Positions 1 to 9,548 of a stretch of DNA of 64,000 nt are shown piece after piece. The position numbers and the translations under genes are program-made. The stretch comes from Bacillota bacterium (GTDB lineage: Bacteria > Bacillota > Clostridia > Monoglobales > Firm-18). Numbering within the stretch: the first letter of the stretch is position 1; every line of letters begins with the position of its first letter. The notes below the pieces were generated by a model. It was given only the letters and a program-made list of their open reading frames with translations. It did no database searches and was not told the origin of the DNA. The stretch is taken from positions 1-64,000 of the forward strand of contig JALOAJ010000009.1 in assembly GCA_023228885.1 (NCBI GenBank), in the 5' to 3' direction.

Positions 1-2136
1 GACATTTCAGACCCTGCCAGAACATGGAGCGAGCCGGAAAATACGAAAATCAGACTCACCTTCAACGCCACAGGAACGGCGCTGGAAATGTGCGGCACGG
101 CAAAAAGCTCCGGTAACAAAGACAATTTTATCGGAAAAATGCATGACGGCATAATATTTGAAGCAGGGAAAACTTATATCTTTGAAACGGAGTTTTTGAC
201 AAACAACGCCAACACGCGTAAAGAACTTTTTAGGTATGGCGGCGGGTCTCATCAGTGTTTTTTAATTGTTCGCCAAGTTAGCGGGCAAAACTTTTTGGTT
301 TATCCGAATACAAACCCGAACATAGCTATGAGCGCTTCCTCATACATATCCAATGAACCGTTGCCAATGAACGAAATGTTCAGATTTACCTTTGTGGTGG
401 ATGGAAGCACAAGAAAGTATGATTTTTATTTGAACGGCGAGAAAGTTGACCTCCCTGCCAACAATAACATTGACGGTGAGTTAGGGTTTGCGCCGCTCCC
501 CGATACCATCGCTTCCAACGCTCCTTTGCGCATGTACACACAGACAAGCGATGTAACCCATTCAACGATTTTTGACAATATACTTGCTTATAAAGTCAAC
601 AGCTTTAAAGTTTTAAAGACAAATGTGGATAACTTCAAGCCGATGCATAAAAAAATAAATGTGCAGCTTACCGATGTTGTTGATAAAAACAATCAGGGAA
701 CGGTTGAGGTATACAAGAAAAATGGCGCACTGGTGGCGGCTGTATCTAAATATGAGGCCAATGTCATTTCTTTGGAACTTCAAGCTGACCTTGAAGCAGA
801 CACCGATTATGAGGTTAGAATATCTGATATGAAAGACCTAAAGGGAAATATACTAAACACTGTAATTCCTTTTAAAACCGAAAATACACTATCGTATTTA
901 AAGGACAACTTTGAAAATTATAATGATGCTAACCATTACAGAATGGTGCAGCAAAATGATAGGTTCAGCATTAGTGTTGCAGATGTTCCCGATGAAAACA
1001 ACAGAGCGTTAAAGCTTGATGCAACAGCGCCGGGGAATCAATATACAGTTTCCTTTGAACGGTATATCCCACAGGAGCCGTTGGTTTTTGAAAGCGGCAG
1101 AAAATACATTTTTTCTGCAAGAATTAAAGCCGAAAGGAATGCCAACCGAAGAAAAATGTTTGTTTACGGAACGGGCGACAACGATTACCTTTTTGCCGTC
1201 AGGGATGTCGGCGGTATGTTGGCTGTTTGTGAGGACATAAACGAAACTTCTTCGCAAATCGGCAATTGGAGCTGGACCGCAAACCACGGTTGGATGGATG
1301 TTATGGCTGTGGTTGACGGAGAAACAAAGACATACAATGTGTTTGCCAACGAAAGGAAAATAAATGATACGCCGCTTAACATGACCAATCCCCCCGAACA
1401 AATTGCAAAAATTGGGTTTGTGTACAACAACCGCCACACAGCTGACGATACAGTTGATTATTATGACGATATCAATATATACACCGTTTCGAGATTGAGC
1501 CGCACATACGCATCTGTTGAAGATTATGATGTTGTTAGCGCTTATGAACAGCAAATCCGTTTAAGCTATAACTTGCTGCTTGATGCTTCTGCTGCCGACA
1601 CGGTTGAAATTGTTGACAGTATGGGAAACACAGTTGAATGTGAGGCGATTCTTGACAGCGCGGACAATAGAAATCTTATTATAAATATCATTGGAAACCT
1701 AAAAGCAAGTACGGACTATACAATTAAGCTGGACGGTTTAAAAGACTCCATATTAGAAGAGAATGCTGAGGACATTATGTTTTCAACGGATAATGTGTTG
1801 AATATTACCGCTCCAATCGTTACAGACGAGAGTGGGGATATAATAACAACTTTGTCGGAAACCGGTGAAGTTACAGCAACCGTATATGTCAACAAAGCGG
1901 GTTACGCAGGCGACAGCACAGACTTCACTTTGGTAATTGCATATTACAAGGGGACAAAGTTATATTCTATCGATGTGCAAACATTAGCATGGGGTGATAT
2001 TACCGGTGAGGATACACAAGTGTCTGCAACGATAGATGTTGATGATGCATCAATAGGGAATTATGTTAAAATATTTACTTTTAACAATTTAAATGATATT
2101 AATCCGTTCCGCATGAGCAGGGATGTTAAACACTGA
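1..2136 (+). CDS. Large secreted beta-sandwich protein, 5' end outside the window
   Basis: The reading frame is open from the first base of the window, so the N-terminus is missing; 711 codons are visible. It holds two copies of a unit: a ConA/laminin-G-like sandwich (about residues 30-215 and 325-525) followed by an Ig-like domain of the bacterial SbsA/Big_5 type (about 220-320 and 530-625). The last ~100 residues form a separate beta domain ending in a KIFTFNNLNDINPF-type tail, the same C-terminal signature seen in five other secreted proteins here. No catalytic motif was recognised in the visible part. It lies 18 bp upstream of the PL8 lyase and is probably co-transcribed with it. Likely an extracellular polymer-binding protein, or the C-terminal part of an enzyme whose catalytic domain is upstream of the window. 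Confidence 0.85.
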   Translation, partial: DISDPARTWSEPENTKIRLTFNATGTALEMCGTAKSSGNKDNFIGKMHDGIIFEAGKTYIFETEFLTNNANTRKELFRYGGGSHQCFLIVRQVSGQNFLVYPNTNPNIAMSASSYISNEPLPMNEMFRFTFVVDGSTRKYDFYLNGEKVDLPANNNIDGELGFAPLPDTIASNAPLRMYTQTSDVTHSTIFDNILAYKVNSFKVLKTNVDNFKPMHKKINVQLTDVVDKNNQGTVEVYKKNGALVAAVSKYEANVISLELQADLEADTDYEVRISDMKDLKGNILNTVIPFKTENTLSYLKDNFENYNDANHYRMVQQNDRFSISVADVPDENNRALKLDATAPGNQYTVSFERYIPQEPLVFESGRKYIFSARIKAERNANRRKMFVYGTGDNDYLFAVRDVGGMLAVCEDINETSSQIGNWSWTANHGWMDVMAVVDGETKTYNVFANERKINDTPLNMTNPPEQIAKIGFVYNNRHTADDTVDYYDDINIYTVSRLSRTYASVEDYDVVSAYEQQIRLSYNLLLDASAADTVEIVDSMGNTVECEAILDSADNRNLIINIIGNLKASTDYTIKLDGLKDSILEENAEDIMFSTDNVLNITAPIVTDESGDIITTLSETGEVTATVYVNKAGYAGDSTDFTLVIAYYKGTKLYSIDVQTLAWGDITGEDTQVSATIDVDDASIGNYVKIFTFNNLNDINPFRMSRDVKH

Positions 2137-2154
2137 ATAGCTGGGGGTGGGGAA

Positions 2155-5100
2155 ATGAAAAAAGGCATAGCGGCAATATTATTATGCATGCAGATTATTT
2201 ATAGCGGAAGTGTGTACGCTATACCTAAAAATGTGCGTCAAGCAGGGATTGTGGACATTCTTGACGATTTAACCAAGACTTATTCCACCGGCAATGTTGT
2301 GTGTTCAAATGGCGCAAAGGCATCCGAAACTCCGGCTTACATTATATATAGGACATACAGCGATATAACTGAGTTTTATATTTCAATATCCGAAGGTGAA
2401 GAAAGCTCAGCGTTTAAGGTGTACACATCTAACGACAATGTAAGCTATACCCATGTTTCTGCGGTAAGAACTTCGGGGGAAGTGGAATATAACAATACCA
2501 AGCAAACCGTTTATGAGTTTGCAGATTTAAATGCGGGGCAAAAATATGTGAAAATTGAGTTTTTAGATGAGCAGGTTACTTTGAACAGCGCTTTTATTAA
2601 TGTTGATTTTGGAGACCCCCAACTTATGAGTCTGTTTAAAAAGGCGAGCAGCGGTTCATCAGGGAACTCGTCCGCACAACGAGAGGTAACAGTAGAACAA
2701 ATGTTACTATACAAAGACAGATTTATCCAAAGGAATCTAACCGGTACGCCAAATATATCGGCATATATTGACACAATTAACGAGGATGGAACATGGTCTG
2801 ATGTTAATTATAGCGGTGAATCCGGCGCGTTAACTTATACTCATGCGGAGCGTATTGAGGCGATGGCAAAGGTTGTTTCCAACAAAAGCAGCCCTTTGTA
2901 TAACGATGAAGGCTTGTTGGAGAAACTTGCAAATGTGTTGGATTACTGGGTCAACACCAATATTATTTTTACCGCTTGGTATGATAATGAGATACGAGTG
3001 CCCAGACATATCGGTAATACGCTTTTGGTAGCAGGGAAAATGCTCCCTCCCGCAACGGAACAAAGGGCAATTGAATATCTTTTAGAGAAGATTTCTGTGC
3101 GTGAACCTTTTGATAAAAGAACAGGAGCAAACCTGATTGCTACTCAAACGAACAGAATTCGTTACGCCCTATGCACGAACGATGTGGAAAGAATAAAGTC
3201 GGCTTTTGACAGGATTGCGGAAGAAATTACAGTTGTCAATAAATTGGACGATGAAACTAACGCATGGCGAAACAGACTGTTTGACGGCTATGTGAACCTT
3301 CCCCATCTGCCGGACACAAGGGAAGGCATACAAGTTGATTACAGTTCGCTTTTCCATGGTCCGCTGATTTATTCCGGCTCATATGGGCTAAGCTATGTTA
3401 CCGAAATCTCCAGAATTTTAGCGGATACTCAGCAAACCAACCTGTTCTCTCGTGACGGAATTGAGGATTTAGTAGACCATATCCTTGAGCATTATCGTTG
3501 GATTACCAGAGGTTCAACCATGGACTATTCCGTTATAGGCAGAAGTATAGCCAGAAAGTCGTCAGCTGTTTCATCCGGCAATGCATCGGGCTTGCTTCAG
3601 GCAGTTCGCATTCTAAGCCAAATACCGGATATGTATAAGGGAGATGAGCTTGCCGACTACTATCGTGCGAGTATGAACAAAAAGTCCGGTCAAAACAGCG
3701 CCTTAGTAGAACACACCATATATTCGGCAGTTGCAAGTGATGAGCCGGAAGCTGAAAATATCGCAATCAACACTATTGACAAATCATTAGATACCAGATG
3801 GTCTTCTAATAATTCGGGAGACACCATAGCCTTTGATTTGAACAAAGTTGAATCGGTGGGAGCGGTCGGCATTGCATTCTTTTCAGGGAATATAAGAAAG
3901 ACAAATTTTGCTTTAGAGCTCTCTGAGGACAATGTAGCATGGGAGCGCGTTTTCGAAGGGCAAAGTAGCGGGGCTACAAGCAACTTGGAATACTATGCGC
4001 TTGACGATGCCAGAAAGGTTCGATATGTGCGGTTGGTATGTGATGGCAATACTATTAACGAGTGGAACAGTATTGCTGAGGTTGCAGTGTTTGACGCCAT
4101 AGATGTAGAAAAAAGCGCTGAAGAAGGAATTGCTTTTGAGCTGATTAGCGAGGCGGACGATATAAAAGTATATGTTGCCACAGTTGCATCGGTTGTGCTT
4201 GAGAACGCAATTACAGGCAATCGATTCTTTTGGAAAGCTGATTACACCACTCATCAACAGCCTAATTATTTGGCAACAATAAGAACCTCTTCCAACAGAA
4301 CAATCGCGAGCGAGGCGGTAAATACTGAAAACCTGAAGGGCGATTATCTTGCAGACGGGTGCACTTATATTTACAGGGACGGAACCGAGTATGACGACAT
4401 CTTCGGCGCGTGGGATTGGCATAAAATCCCCGGAACCACTACTCAATTACAACCGTTTGAGCCTATAACCATACAGCACAAGGCAATACGCGGTTCAAAC
4501 AGCGATTATTCCGGCGGTGTAACAGATGGAAAATTTGGTGCAACCGCAATGGAGCTTGTGCGCGACGGTTTATCCGCAAAAAAGGCTTGGTTTATGTTTG
4601 AAGATGAGTTTGTGGCGTTGGGCACCGATATTAGAACTAATTCAGGATATAAATATATCACCACAGCAAACCAAAGCCTGTTAAAAGGAGATGTCACGGT
4701 AGGAAACGGGAGTGGCACTCGTGTTTTGCCGATGGGGGCTCACAGCAACCAACAGGCAAACTGGGTACACCATGACAATATCGGATATGTATTTTTTGAT
4801 ACGGAAAACATAAGCATCGGAAATCAGTCTGTAACAGCGGACAGGGTAGACATCAGTTGGGGCGGCGTATATTCAAGACCCAATAAGTCAGACATGATTA
4901 CAAGGGACATTTTTTCACTTTGGTTTGACCATACGCCTTCAACCGCAAAGAAAAGTTACGAGTATATTGTGGTTCCCGAAATTAAAAGTATAGAGCTTGC
5001 CGCCTATGCCGCAAACAAGCCGGTAAGGGTGATTAGCAACACGCCGCAATTGCAAGCAGTTGAGCATACTGGGCTTGAAGTGGCACAAGGCGTATTTTGG

Positions 5101-5364
5101 GGTCCGGGGAATATGACAGTTTTGGATAATTTGCGCATATCGGTTGACAAATCTGTTATTCTTCAGGCGGAGCAAAAGGAAAACAAGCTAACACTCGCTG
5201 TGGCAAGCTCTGCCGCAAAAAGCGAGCCGGTTCAGATTACTGTAAACAAAAGCCTAACAGGCAGCGGCGCAACAGCAAGCGGAGATGGAAGCAGCATAAT
5301 AAATATACAGCTGCCTCGCGGAGAATATGCAGGGAAAAGCATAGTTTTGGAATTTGAGCTGTAA
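2155..5364 (+). CDS. Secreted polysaccharide lyase family 8 (hyaluronate/chondroitin/xanthan lyase type) with inserted discoidin domain
   Basis: 1069 residues with an N-terminal signal peptide ending near A22. After a small sandwich domain (about 35-150) comes the PL8 alpha/alpha toroid (about 180-505). The catalytic set is visible: N326 in TGAN, H401 and Y410 with the usual nine-residue spacing, and R463/R467 in a GRSIAR motif. A discoidin (F5/8 type C) domain sits at about 515-645, and the PL8 C-terminal sandwich with a DGCTYIYRDG...DWHKIPGT segment follows. PL8 enzymes cleave uronate-containing polymers by beta-elimination; the substrate cannot be read from the sequence. The discoidin domain between toroid and sandwich is unusual. 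The neighbours (PL22-like propeller, oxidoreductases) fit breakdown of an acidic polysaccharide. Start chosen for the GGGGTGGGGAA site just upstream. Confidence 0.9.
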   Translation: MKKGIAAILLCMQIIYSGSVYAIPKNVRQAGIVDILDDLTKTYSTGNVVCSNGAKASETPAYIIYRTYSDITEFYISISEGEESSAFKVYTSNDNVSYTHVSAVRTSGEVEYNNTKQTVYEFADLNAGQKYVKIEFLDEQVTLNSAFINVDFGDPQLMSLFKKASSGSSGNSSAQREVTVEQMLLYKDRFIQRNLTGTPNISAYIDTINEDGTWSDVNYSGESGALTYTHAERIEAMAKVVSNKSSPLYNDEGLLEKLANVLDYWVNTNIIFTAWYDNEIRVPRHIGNTLLVAGKMLPPATEQRAIEYLLEKISVREPFDKRTGANLIATQTNRIRYALCTNDVERIKSAFDRIAEEITVVNKLDDETNAWRNRLFDGYVNLPHLPDTREGIQVDYSSLFHGPLIYSGSYGLSYVTEISRILADTQQTNLFSRDGIEDLVDHILEHYRWITRGSTMDYSVIGRSIARKSSAVSSGNASGLLQAVRILSQIPDMYKGDELADYYRASMNKKSGQNSALVEHTIYSAVASDEPEAENIAINTIDKSLDTRWSSNNSGDTIAFDLNKVESVGAVGIAFFSGNIRKTNFALELSEDNVAWERVFEGQSSGATSNLEYYALDDARKVRYVRLVCDGNTINEWNSIAEVAVFDAIDVEKSAEEGIAFELISEADDIKVYVATVASVVLENAITGNRFFWKADYTTHQQPNYLATIRTSSNRTIASEAVNTENLKGDYLADGCTYIYRDGTEYDDIFGAWDWHKIPGTTTQLQPFEPITIQHKAIRGSNSDYSGGVTDGKFGATAMELVRDGLSAKKAWFMFEDEFVALGTDIRTNSGYKYITTANQSLLKGDVTVGNGSGTRVLPMGAHSNQQANWVHHDNIGYVFFDTENISIGNQSVTADRVDISWGGVYSRPNKSDMITRDIFSLWFDHTPSTAKKSYEYIVVPEIKSIELAAYAANKPVRVISNTPQLQAVEHTGLEVAQGVFWGPGNMTVLDNLRISVDKSVILQAEQKENKLTLAVASSAAKSEPVQITVNKSLTGSGATASGDGSSIINIQLPRGEYAGKSIVLEFEL

Positions 5365-5377
5365 CCGTCATAAAAAA

Positions 5378-5420
5378 ACAAGTATCCCTGCCGAGGTAGC
5401 TCTGTGACAGGGATACTTGT
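5378..5420. terminator. Long perfect inverted repeat, probable terminator
   Basis: A 13-bp perfect stem (ACAAGTATCCCTG paired with CAGGGATACTTGT) with a 17-nt loop lies 13 bp after the PL8 stop codon. A run of seven A precedes it, so the hairpin plus T-run faces the minus strand; on the plus strand it is followed only by a weak TTGTATTATG. It may act as a terminator or 3' stabiliser between the lyase gene and the oxidoreductase genes. Confidence 0.55.
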
Positions 5421-5500
5421 ATTATGAAAAAATCTTTTAGAGTGCATCGGCGTTTGCGGCAACAGGTAAATTTAATATTAAATTCTTTGGAGTGAAAAAT

Positions 5501-6271
5501 ATGTATGACATACTTGTTATAGGGACTACATTTTACGGTCTGGGGGTTGCTCAGCAAAATGCCAAAAACACGCTTGTTATAGACCGCGGAACAAAGCTTG
5601 GTTATGAATTTATAAATACTTTCAACCCCGGAGACGGGTGCGAAAAGGAAAAGGGGCTTTCTGCTGTTGCTGCGATGTTTCTAAAAAAAATGAAAAACAA
5701 AAGAATTTTTCACGAAAATGGGCTGTACCATCTTCCTGCACTTGAGCCAATGCTTTGCGCATGGGCAGACCATTTTGGAATTACACCTTATTTTATGACG
5801 GATATTGTAAGCATTACCCCAAAAGGGGATGGGTTTGCAGTTGTTTTGAATACTGTTTCGGGGCTCAAAACAGTAATGGCAGCAAAAATTTTAGATACAA
5901 CGGGGAACAACTTAAAAATAAAGTCTAAAGCAATAAACTCACTTTTGATGATTCCAAAGAATTTTTCTATTTCTTTGGAACCTTGGATAAATGGCTGTCG
6001 TTTTATTTATGGCGCCCTAAGCCGTCAAGTGGCGTTGAGCCTGACTATATCACCTGATGACGATTGGGTTGCGGCAAGACGCAAGCTGCATGTTTTTTGG
6101 GACTCCAGACCAAAAAAATATGCTCCTGTAACACTTGCAATGGTTGCCGATTTTTTTGATATAGAAACCTTCTTTCCGAAAAAAAGCAATGGCAATTATA
6201 TTCAAATTGCATCAAAGTCCTTTGGAAACCCGCTTGCTGCATTGGATGCCGGGATAAAATGGAGTTTTTAA
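5501..6271 (+). CDS. Small FAD-dependent oxidoreductase-like protein
   Basis: About 256 residues. The N-terminus has a Rossmann beta-alpha-beta (YDILVIGTTFYGLGVA) where the usual GxGxxG is altered to GTTFYG, then an acidic end of strand 2 (VIDRG). An AAKILDTTGN segment and a late SFGNPLAALDAG segment match the dinucleotide-binding parts of FAD_oxidored/GidA-like proteins, but the substrate domain is much reduced compared with the next gene. ATG 5501 was chosen because GGAG lies 8 nt upstream; a GTG at 5492 is in frame but overlaps that site. It lies between the PL8 lyase and a full-length FAD oxidoreductase. It may be a partner or a degenerate paralogue of that protein; the reaction is unknown. 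Confidence 0.7.
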   Translation: MYDILVIGTTFYGLGVAQQNAKNTLVIDRGTKLGYEFINTFNPGDGCEKEKGLSAVAAMFLKKMKNKRIFHENGLYHLPALEPMLCAWADHFGITPYFMTDIVSITPKGDGFAVVLNTVSGLKTVMAAKILDTTGNNLKIKSKAINSLLMIPKNFSISLEPWINGCRFIYGALSRQVALSLTISPDDDWVAARRKLHVFWDSRPKKYAPVTLAMVADFFDIETFFPKKSNGNYIQIASKSFGNPLAALDAGIKWSF

Positions 6272-6331
6272 GGATGATACCAAATTGCTATTGAAACTCT
6301 TATCAAATTCAAGTAGTTGGAGGGATGGAAA

Positions 6332-8188
6332 GTGATTCTATCACAAATATATGACAATTGCATCAGTAAATCCTGCATCGGTAATATTTTGTTTTCTGAA
6401 AGCTATGATGTGGTTGTTGCCGGGCTTGGCACAGCCGGCTCAATTGCAGCAATTACAGCAGCAAAAAACAATCTCAAAACGCTTGGTGTGGAACGGTTTA
6501 ACTGCATGGGAGGCACAATTACAGCAGGCGGGGTGAGCGGGTACTATTTTGGTGGCAGAGGGGGACTGTATGAGGAGATTGACCGAATATCCGACAGCTA
6601 TCAAGGTAGCGTCTACACCAACATAAGAAATAAAAACATCGATGCAAAAAAGTATGCTTTAGAACAAGAGGCGCTTCGTGAAGGTGTTGATATAAGGCTT
6701 GAATCGGTGATAATTGGCGTTTATTTAAAAGCTAATAAGGTGCAAGGCATAAAACTTTTGTCCAATGGCAAGGTTTGCAACATTTCATGCAGAATAATAA
6801 TTGACTGTACGGGTGATGCAGAGATTTGCAAAATGGCAGGCGCCGCTCTTAGGAGAGGAAGAGATGGGGATGCCAAGGTAATGCCGTTCACCAGTGTAAA
6901 AAACTTTGTAGATGCAGATACCATCGAACGCACAAATTTTGACATGGGGCGTGTGGAGCAGTCTGATGTTGAAGCATTGTCATCAGCGATTGTTAAATCC
7001 GGAGCACATTATAATGAGGCGTACTATACCGATGGCAAACACAATCTTTTGGGCATTATGCCGCTTTTGGGGCTTAGGGAAGGTAATAGAATCGTAGGGA
7101 AAGCAACTCTCGGATTAAAAGATTATTTGCAGGGGAAGCAAACTGACAGACCCGTCTTCTATGGTTATGCTGATGTGGATAAGCATGGCATTGACAACGC
7201 CTTTGAAAGTGAAACTATGATAGATTGGTTTGTGGCTTGCAATCTGGGGGCCCTCAACATAAGCGTTCCTGTGCCGTTTGAAGTGATGATTCCCAAGGGG
7301 CTTGACGGTATTTTAGCCGCAGGGCGCTGCATGTCTTTCGACCATGATATGCTAAGCTGTGTGCGTATGGCAAGGGATATGCAAAAAAGCGGAGAAGTTG
7401 CGGCAACTGCGGCATATTTAGCAATCACCCGCAACATCGCACTTGAAGATGTTTCATATGAGCAACTGGCATCCATCCTAAGAAAAACAGGCTGTTTAAA
7501 TGATGAAAATAACCGCGGAATTCGTTTTGACAGCCCGCGCAAGGGGTTTGAAATCGAAGATGTCTACTGGCTTAAAGGCGCAGATGAAGTGAAGGCCGGG
7601 CTTGACAGCGATTGCCCCGGGGTTGCGCTTTGGTCTTGTAAGCTTTTGGGAGAAGATATAAAACCACATCTCATTTCGTGGATGTCGAGCAAAAGCGTTA
7701 AACTTCGCAAACATAGCGCTATGGCATTGGCTTTGACAGACAGCGTTGAAGGGTTGCCCATATTGCGAGATATGATAGTTGAGCGTGACTTAACTATGCT
7801 TCAAGATTGCCGTAAGAACAACCAAATGAGGGGCTATATAGCAATTTATCTTGTAGGCAAACTTTGCGACAAGGATATTGCAGATGAGTTGATTGATATC
7901 ATTACCAACCCAAATGAACAAAATCGTGATATCTATAAAACAGAAAAGGGTTTTAAAAATATCCTCTATCAGTACCTTTCTTTTGCAACCACCTCGCTGG
8001 TTCGAATTGCCAACTCAAACAAAAGTCTTCGCCCAAAAATTGTAGCTGCGCTGAAGAATGCCTTCGATGATGAAATGTATATAGAGCGTTTATATACAGG
8101 CAGCCGATGGGGTTGCGATTATTTAGTAAGCGCTGACTTAAAAACATATGCCTTAAACGAAGTCAAAAAATTACAAAGGGGAAAATAA
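6332..8188 (+). CDS. FAD-dependent oxidoreductase with C-terminal HEAT-like repeats
   Basis: About 618 residues. A canonical FAD-binding Rossmann motif (VVVAGLGTAGSIAAITAA) is followed by a CMGGTITAGGVSGYYF segment and a late GILAAGRCMSFDHD segment, all typical of the FAD_oxidored family (PF12831) found in polysaccharide-utilisation clusters. The last ~200 residues are helical and look like HEAT repeats (LRKHSAMALALTD). No signal peptide, so cytoplasmic. Start taken at GTG 6332, which has GGAGGG 7 nt upstream; TTG 6317 is in frame but lies before that site. The stop is 1 bp before the next gene, whose ribosome site is inside this one. Family members are thought to oxidise sugar-derived hydroxyls; the substrate is not known. 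Confidence 0.85.
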   Translation: MILSQIYDNCISKSCIGNILFSESYDVVVAGLGTAGSIAAITAAKNNLKTLGVERFNCMGGTITAGGVSGYYFGGRGGLYEEIDRISDSYQGSVYTNIRNKNIDAKKYALEQEALREGVDIRLESVIIGVYLKANKVQGIKLLSNGKVCNISCRIIIDCTGDAEICKMAGAALRRGRDGDAKVMPFTSVKNFVDADTIERTNFDMGRVEQSDVEALSSAIVKSGAHYNEAYYTDGKHNLLGIMPLLGLREGNRIVGKATLGLKDYLQGKQTDRPVFYGYADVDKHGIDNAFESETMIDWFVACNLGALNISVPVPFEVMIPKGLDGILAAGRCMSFDHDMLSCVRMARDMQKSGEVAATAAYLAITRNIALEDVSYEQLASILRKTGCLNDENNRGIRFDSPRKGFEIEDVYWLKGADEVKAGLDSDCPGVALWSCKLLGEDIKPHLISWMSSKSVKLRKHSAMALALTDSVEGLPILRDMIVERDLTMLQDCRKNNQMRGYIAIYLVGKLCDKDIADELIDIITNPNEQNRDIYKTEKGFKNILYQYLSFATTSLVRIANSNKSLRPKIVAALKNAFDDEMYIERLYTGSRWGCDYLVSADLKTYALNEVKKLQRGK

Positions 8189-8189
8189 C

Positions 8190-9455
8190 ATGAAAATAAG
8201 CGATAAGTTTCCAAAATATACGCAATTCAATCCGAAAATACCTGTTTATTGTGTTACCCCAAATGAAGGGGGGCTTCACCGTTTTTTCGATACATCCCCT
8301 TTTAGCCCTTCCGGACGCTACATAGCTGTTTTAAGGTTCCCGCAGGAAAAGCGTCAGCCCACATGGGGCGAGTCGGCTAAGGTGGTTCTCATTGACCTGC
8401 ACAGCGGGATGGAAAAGGTTGTGTACGAAACTATGGGCTGGGAGCCCCAGCTTGGAGCAAACATCAATTGGGGCATATCAGATAACGAACTGTATTTTAA
8501 CGACACGGATACAAATACATGGATGCCTTTTTGCGTAAAGCTTAACCCGCTAACTGGGGAAAAGCAAAGATTGGAAGGAACGATATACCATATTTCTCCT
8601 GATGGCAAGCATATTATATCATCTTGCATGAGGCGTATGCGCCGTACACAGTTTGGTTACGGCGTGATGGTTCCCGATGAGTATGTTCCGAGAAATTTCG
8701 GGTTCAAAAAGGACGACGGACTTTATATAACCGACACACATACAGGCAAATGCCGCCTGATGGTGTCAATTAAAGATGTGTTTGACAAAGCGGAGCCTTT
8801 AATTGACAAGAGCAAGTATGAAGATGGTGAATGTTATGGGTTCCACTGCAAGTACAACCCGCAGGGGGATAAAATAATGTTTTCCATGAGGTGGTTTAAA
8901 ACAAATGACCCTCAACCGTGGAATATGCTTTATCAAAGAAATGTAAGGTATTGGATTATCACGATGAACTCCGACGGTAGCAATATTAAAGTTGCGGTTG
9001 GACCGGACGAATGGGATAAGCACGGGCATCACACAAATTGGTATCCCAACGGAAAGATGCTTTCAATGAATTTGTGCATTGACGGCGATGGAAAGATGTA
9101 TCTGGTAAAGGCTGACTATGATGGGGGAAACTATGGTAAAATTCTCAAAACCATTCCCGGTTCCGGGCATCCGACCATCCACCCTAATGGGCGAAACATC
9201 CTTACGGATGCATATCGAGCTGAGCCTGTTTCTTTTGGAGATGGCACTGTTCCCCTTCGGTTCATTAATATACAAAATGAAACGGAAGAAACGGTTGTAC
9301 GCATTAATGTTGACAATGATGCAATGGAGAAGTACCCTTCCATGCGGGTAGACCCACATCCCGCCTGGGCTAAAAACTTTAGGTATGTGGCATTTAATGG
9401 TTTTGTAGATGGCAAAAGGCGTGTATATATTGCTGATTTTAGCAGCCTTTTATAA
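8190..9455 (+). CDS. Beta-propeller protein, PL22 (oligogalacturonate lyase)-like
   Basis: 421 residues without a signal peptide, made of repeated four-stranded blades with TolB-like SPSGRYIAVL, SPDGKHIISS, NPQGDKIMFS and HPNGRNILTD turns. His residues sit where PL22 oligogalacturonate lyases bind their metal: H30, H280/H281 in a GHHTNW segment, H327 in SGHP and H390 in DPHPAW. PL22 enzymes are cytoplasmic and cleave unsaturated uronate dimers to keto-sugars. Following a secreted lyase and ahead of a Gfo/Idh/MocA oxidoreductase, this assignment is sensible. Similarity to PL22 is by motif only, so another propeller function remains possible. Confidence 0.7.
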   Translation: MKISDKFPKYTQFNPKIPVYCVTPNEGGLHRFFDTSPFSPSGRYIAVLRFPQEKRQPTWGESAKVVLIDLHSGMEKVVYETMGWEPQLGANINWGISDNELYFNDTDTNTWMPFCVKLNPLTGEKQRLEGTIYHISPDGKHIISSCMRRMRRTQFGYGVMVPDEYVPRNFGFKKDDGLYITDTHTGKCRLMVSIKDVFDKAEPLIDKSKYEDGECYGFHCKYNPQGDKIMFSMRWFKTNDPQPWNMLYQRNVRYWIITMNSDGSNIKVAVGPDEWDKHGHHTNWYPNGKMLSMNLCIDGDGKMYLVKADYDGGNYGKILKTIPGSGHPTIHPNGRNILTDAYRAEPVSFGDGTVPLRFINIQNETEETVVRINVDNDAMEKYPSMRVDPHPAWAKNFRYVAFNGFVDGKRRVYIADFSSLL

Positions 9456-9548
9456 AGGCTTAATTAACTTTACTGTATTCAAAGCAGATTAAATTAATTG
9501 CAGTGTGTAAAAAAGCACGCTCTTATTTACGAAAGGGGAAACATTGGA

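Noticed and set aside
5232..5557. Minus-strand open frames across the end of the PL8 gene and the hairpin
   Set aside because: They are antisense to a clearly coding lyase, lack ribosome sites and have no protein-family character.
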